A DNA stretch of 5,688 nucleotides, from contig JAITMI010000258.1 of the NCBI GenBank assembly GCA_031277435.1, forward strand, positions 1-5,688, in the 5' to 3' direction. This document shows, in pieces, positions 1 through 5,277 of this stretch. Position 1 is the stretch's first letter. Every line of letters starts with the position of its first letter. The stretch is from Pseudomonadales bacterium (GTDB taxonomy: Bacteria > Pseudomonadota > Gammaproteobacteria > Pseudomonadales > Pseudohongiellaceae). The notes beneath the pieces are model-generated. The model saw nothing but the letters and a program-made list of their open reading frames with translations, was not told the origin of the DNA and did no database searches. The position numbers and the translations under genes were made by a program.

Positions 1-131
1 GAATTCATTGGGCTGACGCGCCACATCAATGCGACCGGAGCCGACCTCCAGGGGGCTGATGTTGTCTTGAATGACAAGTCGAATCTGGAGGCTCGCCGCG
101 TTTTGGGTGGGCTTTTCACGCTCGCCGCAGG
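1..131. other. Unassigned left-edge sequence downstream of ddh
   Basis: This short stretch lies beyond the ddh stop codon and is cut by the window edge. Two frames stay open across it. One is on the plus strand and continues to a stop at 304-306, inside the ddh 3' end. The other is on the minus strand and could be the beginning of a gene following ddh. Both have similar third-position GC, neither has a convincing ribosome binding site, and neither gives a peptide I recognise. I see no clear terminator hairpin with a T-run after ddh. It may be the tail of a convergent gene, the start of a co-directional gene, or non-coding sequence; I cannot decide. Confidence 0.3.
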
Positions 132-1031
132 TCAAACCAGCCGTGCCAATAAACTTTCCCTGTCGCCATGCAGGAGATCAATCAGCGGAATCTCGGGCAT
201 GGTATATACGCCCGGCTGCTGCTTGAAGGTGGCGCGGGCGCAGGCCAGCATGATTTGCGAGGTTAGCGCGGGGTTATTGACCTTCATGTTGAATTCAAAC
301 AATTGATTGCCGGTTTGCCCCGAGGCGCCTTTGCGGACCAGGTTGACGCCGTGGCCGACGTCCATGATGGCGTCGATGTCTGGCACGGCGATGACGTGGG
401 TTTCATCGTGGCTGAAATAAGCATCGGTCTTGATTTTTTGACTGACGGTTTCGATATCGGCGCCGGCTTCAAGCTGCACGTAAACCACGCGGCGGTGGAT
501 GCCGGTGCCGAGCGGTATGGTCATCGACAGCGCGTTGGCGACGCCGGGGATGCCCTTGGCGGCGACGCTGTGGCCCATGCTCATGCCGGGGCCGAAGTTG
601 GTGTAGGTGATGCCCTTGGGCGCGCAGGCTTCGAGCAAGGTGCGGATCACCGAATCGCTGCCAGGGTCCCAGCCGGCGGAGATGATCGAGACGGCTTTGT
701 TGGCCTGGGCGATGGGCAGCAATTCTTTGCGCAGTTGCAGAAACGAGGTATGGATGTCGTAGCTGTCCACGGTGTTGATGCCGAGCGCGAGGTAGTGCTT
801 GGCTTGTTCGAGCACGCTGCGGGTGGGGGTGCACAGTAACACCGCATCGACCTTGCCCAGGGCTGATACATCGGCGGCAACGGGGATGTGGCCCAGTTCG
901 CGCGGTTTGCTGGCGCCGGCGTCGCGGCGGATGACGCCGGCCAGTTCGAAATCCGGGCTGGCTTCAATCGCCTCGACGGCGTATTTCCCGATGTTGCCGT
1001 AACCAACCACGGCGATTCTTTGTTTTGACAC
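132..1031 (-). CDS. ddh: meso-diaminopimelate D-dehydrogenase (type II-like), GTG start
   Basis: Predicted NADP-dependent cytosolic enzyme (EC 1.4.1.16) interconverting L-2-amino-6-oxopimelate (as tetrahydrodipicolinate) plus ammonia with meso-diaminopimelate. This is the one-step branch of lysine and peptidoglycan precursor synthesis. The 299-residue product opens with a Rossmann dinucleotide motif (VVGYGNIGKYAVEAI, residues 8-22). It then carries VDSYDIHTS (88-96), SAGWDPGSDSV (118-128), FGPGMSMGHS (146-155) and DVGHGVN (224-230), all typical of the family. Pocket residues D92, W121, D122, F146, M152, T171, R181, H227 and N253 fall at the numbers I remember for the 299-residue Symbiobacterium thermophilum enzyme. 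The GTG is preferred over the ATGs at 1061 and 1115 because GGAG lies 6 nt upstream and the protein then starts directly at the Rossmann strand; the longer N-terminal extension looks non-homologous. It is divergent from the antiporter across 210 bp. The family call is very secure; use of the DapDH route in vivo is inferred. Confidence 0.95.
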   Translation of the reverse strand: MSKQRIAVVGYGNIGKYAVEAIEASPDFELAGVIRRDAGASKPRELGHIPVAADVSALGKVDAVLLCTPTRSVLEQAKHYLALGINTVDSYDIHTSFLQLRKELLPIAQANKAVSIISAGWDPGSDSVIRTLLEACAPKGITYTNFGPGMSMGHSVAAKGIPGVANALSMTIPLGTGIHRRVVYVQLEAGADIETVSQKIKTDAYFSHDETHVIAVPDIDAIMDVGHGVNLVRKGASGQTGNQLFEFNMKVNNPALTSQIMLACARATFKQQPGVYTMPEIPLIDLLHGDRESLLARLV

Positions 1032-1037
1032 GAGTTT

Positions 1038-1041
1038 CTCC
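1038..1041 (-). promoter_or_regulatory. Ribosome binding site that fixes the ddh GTG start
   Basis: Read on the minus strand, GGAG is followed by a 6-nt spacer (AAACTC) and then GTG at 1031-1029. The in-frame ATG at 1061 has no Shine-Dalgarno-like sequence. This site is the main reason for choosing the 299-residue form. Confidence 0.75.
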
Positions 1042-1241
1042 AAACGGGGGGATGAGTGCATGAATGTGGGTATTGCGCGGGCAGTGCGTAAGTATTGCAT
1101 ACGGCGGGAAATCACCCAATCCGCTGCCTTGCTTGATGGCTATGGCGGCGGCTGTATTCACTCTTTTACCACGGGGGCTACCTTTATTTGCCTGGGGGCG
1201 GCGAAAATGGGCGTTTTCTTTACTCCAGGCGCCATAACTTA

Positions 1242-2441
1242 ATGACGGACCACGATGTTTTTTTATATGTCTCTTGCCTTTGTCTCATCCTGTGTGTCGC
1301 GGCAAGCGCCAGATATCTGGCGAAATTTACGGGCATACCTCTCGTTCTAATTGAACTGCTTGGCGGTATCGCGTTGGGGCCTACCTGGCTGGGCTTGTTT
1401 TCAGCGCCGAGCCCTTTGGTGTTGCCGGAGGCGGCGGCGCAGGCGTTTGACGGCATGGTACAGGTGGGCGGTATCTTGCTGCTGTTCATCGTGGGCATGG
1501 AGATAAATCTACGGCAGATAATCATTCAGCGCAGGACGGTAATCAGCGTGAGCTTGCTGGGTTTTGCGGTGCCGTTTTTATTGGGCGTGGCGGCGGTGAA
1601 ATGGTTTCCGTCTTTATGGCCGGGCGCGGCGGCGGTGGGGGAGTTCAAGCAAGCGATGCTGATTGGCGCCATCTTGTCGATTACCGCGTTGCCGGTCATC
1701 GCCAGGTTGCTGGCGGATTTGCGGCTGCTACAGTCTCATTTGGGAGCGGTCATCATTGGCGCGGCGGTGATAGATGATTTGCTGGGGTGGACGCTATTTA
1801 CGGCAATTTCTTCCAGCCATGCCGCGTCCATGAGCAGTCCTTTGCGCATCGCCGCCAGCGTGGCCGTAATGGTGGCTTGCTGCGTGGCGCTGGGGCCTAG
1901 GTTGATGGCCTGGGTTGGGCCGCGGCTTGAGTCGCAACATGAGGCTGACAATTCGCTGCTTGGCCTCATGCTGGCATGTGCGTTCCTGTTCGCGGCGCTG
2001 CTCGCGTATATGGGATTTCACGCGGGTTTTGGCGCATTTTTGGCGGGTTTGCTGTTGTCCACGTTAAAGGTGGAGGCGAAAGCCGCCATCAATGCCACCG
2101 TTTCCGCGTTTTTTTCGCCGATTTATTTCATCGCGGTAGGCTTGCAGTTGAACTTCGCGCGCTTCTTCGATTGGAAGCTGGTCTTGCTGTTAACGCTGAT
2201 CGCGATCGTAGGGAAAATGGGCGGCGCCTTCATCGGCGCCAGGTTTTGCGGGTTGACGCCGCGCAAGTCGATTTTCATCGGTTTTGGCATGAATGTGCGA
2301 GGCGCGGTCGGCATCATCATGGCGACCGCGGCGTTTCAGGCCGCGCTGGTGGATGAAACAACTTACGTGGCGCTTATTTCGATGGCGATTCTGACCACCC
2401 TGGTGGGAGGCGTGGGCTTGAAGGCGCTCAGAAATGCGTAG
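1242..2441 (+). CDS. CPA2-family cation:proton antiporter (Na+/H+ or K+/H+ exchanger)
   Basis: A 399-residue inner-membrane protein, hydrophobic almost throughout, with roughly 12 membrane segments. It corresponds to the membrane domain alone, without the C-terminal TrkA-N/RCK domain found in KefB/KefC. Diagnostic segments are ELLGGIALGPTWLGL (38-52), LLLFIVGMEINLRQ (79-92), SITALPVIARLLADL (146-160, the unwound TM4-type helix), AAVIDDLLGW (174-183), IVGKMGGAF (322-330) and GMNVRGAVGIIM (349-360). The D178-D179 pair and K325 match the ion-binding aspartates and the TM10 lysine of electrogenic NapA/NhaA-type exchangers. The ATG at 1242 places the first helix a few residues in, as is normal; a TTG at 1188 would only add a polar, Gly-rich tail. 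The SD is weak (AGG about 12 nt upstream). It ends 10 bp from the convergent phosphopantetheinyl transferase. Ion selectivity cannot be read from sequence. Confidence 0.9.
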   Translation: MTDHDVFLYVSCLCLILCVAASARYLAKFTGIPLVLIELLGGIALGPTWLGLFSAPSPLVLPEAAAQAFDGMVQVGGILLLFIVGMEINLRQIIIQRRTVISVSLLGFAVPFLLGVAAVKWFPSLWPGAAAVGEFKQAMLIGAILSITALPVIARLLADLRLLQSHLGAVIIGAAVIDDLLGWTLFTAISSSHAASMSSPLRIAASVAVMVACCVALGPRLMAWVGPRLESQHEADNSLLGLMLACAFLFAALLAYMGFHAGFGAFLAGLLLSTLKVEAKAAINATVSAFFSPIYFIAVGLQLNFARFFDWKLVLLLTLIAIVGKMGGAFIGARFCGLTPRKSIFIGFGMNVRGAVGIIMATAAFQAALVDETTYVALISMAILTTLVGGVGLKALRNA

Positions 2442-2453
2442 AGGCAGCGCCTC
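2441..2453. other. Small inverted repeat spanning two convergent stop codons
   Basis: GAGGC (2441-2445), loop AGC, GCCTC (2449-2453). The 5-bp GC-rich stem begins at the last base of the antiporter stop codon and ends inside the stop codon of the convergent transferase gene. It could act as a weak bidirectional terminator, but there is no T-run on either side and the stem is short, so this is only a suggestion. Confidence 0.25.
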
Positions 2454-3117
2454 ATGCACAATCCCAGCTCCCCAGCAAACGGTAGTCCGGCAATGGCGAT
2501 GCCGGGCCGGGATGCCAGATGACGCTGGCGGTCTGGGTAGTTTCGCCGCCGCTCCAAACCGCCGCCGCCATCCAGTGGGGAGCCAGCCAGAACACGCGCG
2601 CATGCCACTTGCCGGCGGGGGGCCTCAAGGCGGGTTCGCGGTTCTCCGCCAGGCTGAGGCCGGCGCCGCGCATGTCAGCGGGGAAATCGAGGCCGGCGGC
2701 CTTGATGAACGCCTCCTTCAAGGTCCACAGCACATAGAAAAACTCCAGTTGCCGCTCTGGGGCGTGGCTGAGCCTGGCCAGCGCCTCGCGCTCGCCGGCA
2801 TCACAAACCCAGGCCGCCAGCTTGGTGACATCGCGCGCTTGCAGCCGCTCCAGATCGACTCCCAGGCGGATGCCAGGCCCGGTTTGCCCGCACAGGGCAT
2901 GGCCAGCGCTGTGACTGAGCGATAGCGAACAAGCGCCGGGCGCCGCCCTGGCCAAGAGCGCCCGGCTGACCCGCCAATCCAGTTCGGCCTTGGCGCCGCG
3001 CGGACGCTGGGCGCGCGGGCGGTCGGCGGGGGACAGCGCCTGGGCCGAGTAGGCCGCCGCCGCGCTGGGGCTGGCCCACCACAAGTGGATGGCCTTAGTG
3101 AAATAGTCGTGACTCAT
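2452..3117 (-). CDS. 4'-phosphopantetheinyl transferase (Sfp/AcpT superfamily)
   Basis: Predicted cytosolic enzyme moving the 4'-phosphopantetheine arm from CoA to the conserved serine of acyl carrier proteins, turning apo-ACP into holo-ACP. The 221-residue length fits the Sfp-like (two-half) class rather than the ~120-residue AcpS class. Visible motifs are an N-terminal HLWWAS (11-16), CSLSLSHSAGHALC (63-76), RLGVDLERL (84-92, with D88 and E90 as probable Mg2+ ligands) and FFYVLWTLKEAFIKAAG (126-142, with E135, K134 and K139 of the WxxKEA-K signature). It sits back-to-back with the APE-type operon, 37 bp away, so the two carrier proteins encoded there are the obvious substrates. The HLWWAS block close to residue 1 supports the ATG at 3117 although no Shine-Dalgarno sequence precedes it. 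Substrate assignment is inferred from context; the family assignment is from motifs. Confidence 0.9.
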   Translation of the reverse strand: MSHDYFTKAIHLWWASPSAAAAYSAQALSPADRPRAQRPRGAKAELDWRVSRALLARAAPGACSLSLSHSAGHALCGQTGPGIRLGVDLERLQARDVTKLAAWVCDAGEREALARLSHAPERQLEFFYVLWTLKEAFIKAAGLDFPADMRGAGLSLAENREPALRPPAGKWHARVFWLAPHWMAAAVWSGGETTQTASVIWHPGPASPLPDYRLLGSWDCA

Positions 3118-3118
3118 T

Positions 3119-3148
3119 TTGAAAAAATAATCGCGGGACTGCTACAAT
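3119..3148 (+). promoter_or_regulatory. Sigma70-like promoter of the APE-type operon
   Basis: TTGAAA (3119-3124) and TACAAT (3143-3148) each match the sigma70 -35 and -10 consensus at 5 of 6 positions, with an 18-nt spacer. The pair nearly fills the 37-bp gap between the divergent transferase and chain length factor genes. Transcription would be expected to begin about 6-7 nt after the -10, at or next to the A of the ATG at 3155, which leaves no room for a leader or ribosome binding site. Confidence 0.6.
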
Positions 3149-3154
3149 TCCAGA

Positions 3155-3877
3155 ATGTTTACTTTTGCGATCGAAGGCTGGCGCGCATGGGCCGCGGGCA
3201 TTCATGACGAACTTGAATGGCGGGAGTGGGCGCAGGCGCCGTTTTGCCCTTCGATGGCGGAAGACTCCGTGCCACCCCTGGCATTCTTGCCGGCCATGCA
3301 GCGCCGCAGGTTGAACATGATGGCGCGTATGGTATTCGATTGCGCCTGGCCTTTGGCACAAGGGCGGTCAGCGATGCCGCTAGTTTATGCCTCACGCTAT
3401 GGAGAAACCGCGCGGGACTTCGAATTGCTGCTCGCCTTGGCGCGCGGTGAACCCTTGTCGCCGACCTCGTTCGGGCTTTCCGTGCACAACGCCGTTGCTG
3501 GCCAGTGGTCGATCATTCGCCATGAAATGACCGAGTCCGTGGCTATTTCGGCTGAAGGGGACGGCCTCGAACATGCGTTTTTAGAGGCTGGCATGTTGCT
3601 GGCGCAAGGGCGGGACGAAGTGCTGGTGGTCGCGGTCGAGGAGCGTCCGCCTTTGGCTTATTGTCCGTGGGTCGACGATGTGCCGTTTTCCCATGCCCTG
3701 GCCGTGCGTCTTAAAGCGGGAACGGCGTGTTCGCTGTCCCTGGCGCCCGGCGGTGAGGCGGCGGCTGCGCCTTTGTTGCCGGGCGCGTTACAGTGGCTGC
3801 GCCACTTGCTGTCGGGCGCGAGCTCGTGGCGTCATCAGGCGGCTGGCCGTGAGTGGACATGGGCGCTGAATCCTTAA
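3155..3877 (+). CDS. Beta-ketoacyl synthase-like chain length factor of an aryl polyene cluster
   Basis: A 240-residue protein resembling the short N-terminal ketosynthase-like family of APE clusters (ApeC-type, Ketoacyl-synt_2). It is about half the size of a normal FabF-type ketosynthase. Recognisable parts are IEGWRAW near the N-terminus (6-12), the RRLNMMARM helix (51-59), VYASRYGET (77-85) and the family-typical FGLSVHNAVAGQWSI (106-120). At the place where a catalytic ketosynthase has its nucleophilic Cys (TACSS-like), this protein reads ISAEGDGLEHAF (131-142) with no Cys. The His-containing C-terminal half is also missing. It should therefore be catalytically inactive and work as a partner, setting polyene length in complex with a full ketosynthase not in this window. 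The ATG at 3155 is chosen because the conserved IEGW block follows directly, even though there is no SD. The end overlaps the next gene by 19 nt. Confidence 0.88.
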   Translation: MFTFAIEGWRAWAAGIHDELEWREWAQAPFCPSMAEDSVPPLAFLPAMQRRRLNMMARMVFDCAWPLAQGRSAMPLVYASRYGETARDFELLLALARGEPLSPTSFGLSVHNAVAGQWSIIRHEMTESVAISAEGDGLEHAFLEAGMLLAQGRDEVLVVAVEERPPLAYCPWVDDVPFSHALAVRLKAGTACSLSLAPGGEAAAAPLLPGALQWLRHLLSGASSWRHQAAGREWTWALNP

Positions 3878-4659
3878 ATGGCGCGCGGCGGGATGCCTGG
3901 TTATGGCGCTTGTGCGCGACCGGGCTGGCCTTCGTGATTTTTGGCGTGGGCGGCCTGGTGTTAAGGCTGCTGGTGTTTCCGCTGCAAAGCCTCTTGCCCG
4001 GCGACGCACAAGAGCGCCAGCGCCGGGCGCGTTCGACCATCAAGCGGGCCTTCAGGTTTTTCGTGAAACTGCTGGTGGTCATGCGGGTGATGGATCTGGA
4101 GTTCAAAGGCGTGGAAAAGCTGGGGCGCGCCGGTCAGTTGATCTTCGTGAATCACCCAACGCTGCTTGATGTAGTGCTGGTGGTGGGGTATAGCGGCGGC
4201 TATCCAAATTGCATCGTCAGGCATGGGCTTAGCGTCAGCCCGTTCATGCGCGGGCCGATTCGCGCCGCTGGGTACATCACCAATGACGAAGGGATGGACA
4301 TGCTGGAACGGGCGGCGGAGGTACTGCGCCAGGGCGAGCCGCTGATTATTTTTCCAGAGGGGACGCGCACGGCGGTGGGCGCCATGCCCAGCTTTCACCG
4401 CGGCGCCAGCGCTATCGCCTTGCGTGGCGCGGCCATGGTGACGCCGGTGTTGATTCGCACCAATGCGCGCGGCTTATCCAAGGGCGATGCGTGGTACCGC
4501 ATACCGCGGCGCCGCTTGCGCTACGTCATCGAGGTGGGGGACGACATAGATCCCGCACAGTGGCGGGACCACTATCCGCCGCCGCTCGCAAGCCGCAAAA
4601 TGAACGATTTTTTACATGACTATTTTTTGAGGGGATTGACGCGGAATGAGTGCACTTGA
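3859..4659 (+). CDS. PlsC-type lysophospholipid acyltransferase-like protein of the APE cluster
   Basis: A 266-residue, probably membrane-bound glycerolipid acyltransferase-fold protein. A hydrophobic segment at about residues 15-45 should anchor it in the inner membrane. The catalytic block NHPTLLD (98-104) supplies the HX4D pair H99/D104. IIFPEGTRT (163-171) is the acyl-acceptor/phosphate-binding block, and GPIRAAGYITND (132-143) lies where the middle block is expected. Such proteins are regular members of APE operons, where a role in attaching the polyene to a lipid or in acyl tailoring is presumed. General phosphatidic acid synthesis is the alternative but fits the context less well. The ATG at 3859 has GAG 5 nt upstream; a GTG two codons earlier (3853) is an equally in-frame alternative with no better SD. 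It overlaps the upstream gene by 19 nt and the ACP1 gene by 14 nt, suggesting translational coupling. Confidence 0.87.
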   Translation: MGAESLNGARRDAWLWRLCATGLAFVIFGVGGLVLRLLVFPLQSLLPGDAQERQRRARSTIKRAFRFFVKLLVVMRVMDLEFKGVEKLGRAGQLIFVNHPTLLDVVLVVGYSGGYPNCIVRHGLSVSPFMRGPIRAAGYITNDEGMDMLERAAEVLRQGEPLIIFPEGTRTAVGAMPSFHRGASAIALRGAAMVTPVLIRTNARGLSKGDAWYRIPRRRLRYVIEVGDDIDPAQWRDHYPPPLASRKMNDFLHDYFLRGLTRNECT

Positions 4660-4909
4660 GCAAGAGATCAAGGTCTTGATCATCGAGGCCCTGGGGCTGG
4701 AGGACATCGCGCCCGAGGATATTGACCGCGAAACCGCCTTGTTCGGCGAAGGGCTGGGGCTGGATTCCGTCGATGCGCTGGAATTGGGGCTGGCCTTGCA
4801 AAAACGCTATGGCCTGGTCATGGACCCCGAGACGCGCAACATGTCGCAACATTTCGCCAACGTGGCGAACTTGGCCGAATTCGTGGCCGCCGCGGCGCGT
4901 CCTGCCTGA
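4646..4909 (+). CDS. Acyl carrier protein 1 of the APE cluster
   Basis: An 87-residue acidic carrier protein with the classic four-helix ACP pattern. The phosphopantetheine attachment motif is GLGLDSVDALEL (36-47), with Ser41 as the modified residue. Helix I is EIKVLIIEALGLED (7-20), followed by the loop PEDIDRETALFGEGLGLDS. Cytosolic; it would carry the starter or growing chain as a thioester. It probably corresponds to the first of the two ACPs (ApeE-like) found side by side in APE clusters, by position. A purine-rich GAGGGG (4629-4634) lies 11 nt before the ATG, and the gene starts 14 nt inside the end of the acyltransferase gene. It ends 11 nt before ACP2. The C-terminal region (residues 60-87) is longer and less acidic than in ACP2. 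Confidence 0.93.
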   Translation: MSALEQEIKVLIIEALGLEDIAPEDIDRETALFGEGLGLDSVDALELGLALQKRYGLVMDPETRNMSQHFANVANLAEFVAAAARPA

Positions 4910-4920
4910 CGAGGAACCTT

Positions 4921-5169
4921 ATGCAAACCAGACAGGAAATCTACGACGCCTTGCGCGCCGCACTAGTTGAACTCTTCGAGATCGAGCCCGAGCGCGTGAC
5001 GCCAGCGGCCAATTTATATTCGGACCTCGAAATCGACAGTATCGACGCCGTCGATCTGCTCGATCACATTCGCCGTACCACGGGCCGCAAGCTCAGTGCC
5101 AACGATTTTCGCAACGTGCGCACCATCGATGACGTGGTGGACGCCGTGTGGCACAAGCAACAGGCGTAA
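4921..5169 (+). CDS. Acyl carrier protein 2 of the APE cluster
   Basis: An 82-residue acidic carrier protein with the attachment motif DLEIDSIDAVDLLDHI (35-50), Ser40 being the predicted phosphopantetheine site. Helix I spans about residues 5-20 (QEIYDALRAALVELFE). It is clearly not a recent duplicate of ACP1: outside the DS motif the two share little, and the helix II surface following the serine differs (IDAVDLLDHIRR here, VDALELGLALQKR in ACP1), so they likely meet different partner enzymes. By position it is the ApeF-like ACP. Start support is strong: GAGGAA (4911-4916) with a 4-nt gap to the ATG. It should be modified by the divergent phosphopantetheinyl transferase. Which ACP takes the aryl starter and which carries the extending chain cannot be told from this sequence. 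Confidence 0.93.
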   Translation: MQTRQEIYDALRAALVELFEIEPERVTPAANLYSDLEIDSIDAVDLLDHIRRTTGRKLSANDFRNVRTIDDVVDAVWHKQQA

Positions 5170-5277
5170 AACATCCGATGCGGATGCATGCCATGCTGGG
5201 CCTTGTCCTGGGCGTTGTGAGAGCGCTTCATCCCTTCGCCGTGTGCGTCCAGTCGCCGGGCAGGCGAGGTAAGGCGC
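5170..5277 (+). other. Gap between ACP2 and ligase with small hairpin and possible gene remnant
   Basis: The other operon genes overlap or lie 11 nt apart, so this 108-bp gap stands out. It starts with a small perfect inverted repeat, CATCCG / loop ATG / CGGATG (5172-5186), without a T-run. A short plus-strand frame from the ATG at 5178 to a stop at 5289-5291 encodes 37 residues, with a hydrophobic start (MLGLVLGVVRALHPFAVCV) and no proper ribosome binding site. This is where most APE clusters I know of carry a small COG4648-type membrane protein gene. The peptide loosely resembles the hydrophobic N-terminus of that family, so it may be a deletion remnant; this is speculation from a short stretch. 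The gap ends with the ligase ribosome binding site. Confidence 0.35.

Noticed and set aside
1..6. The window begins with an EcoRI site, GAATTC, suggesting a cloned fragment end
   Set aside because: The same hexamer also occurs at 291-296 and 4877-4882, so a complete digest is excluded and the position may be chance.
67..306. Plus-strand reading frame at the left edge, with a short pentapeptide-like stretch (ADLQGADVVL)
   Set aside because: Most of it lies antisense to the conserved 3' end of ddh, it lacks a ribosome binding site, and one or two pentapeptide-like units occur by chance.
303..839. Long plus-strand frame opposite ddh, rich in Gly, Ala, Asp and Val
   Set aside because: It is the typical antisense shadow of a GC-rich gene; the minus-strand product has full family motifs.
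1032..1115. N-terminal extension of ddh to the ATG at 1115 or 1061
   Set aside because: The added residues do not resemble the family, there is no SD at either ATG, and GGAG sits correctly for the GTG at 1031.
1091..1160. Promoter candidates in the ddh/antiporter divergent region (minus-strand TTGGGT-17-AATACT; plus-strand TTGATG-16-TATTCA)
   Set aside because: The hexamers match consensus at only 3-4 of 6 positions, a level expected by chance in 210 bp.
2434..2925. Long plus-strand frame opposite the phosphopantetheinyl transferase
   Set aside because: The minus-strand frame carries the GVDLE and WTLKEA signatures; the plus frame shows no recognisable domain.
5172..5186. Inverted repeat CATCCG-ATG-CGGATG as a terminator after ACP2
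   Set aside because: The stem is 6 bp with a 3-nt loop and no T-run, and the ligase downstream has the same orientation and belongs to the same operon.
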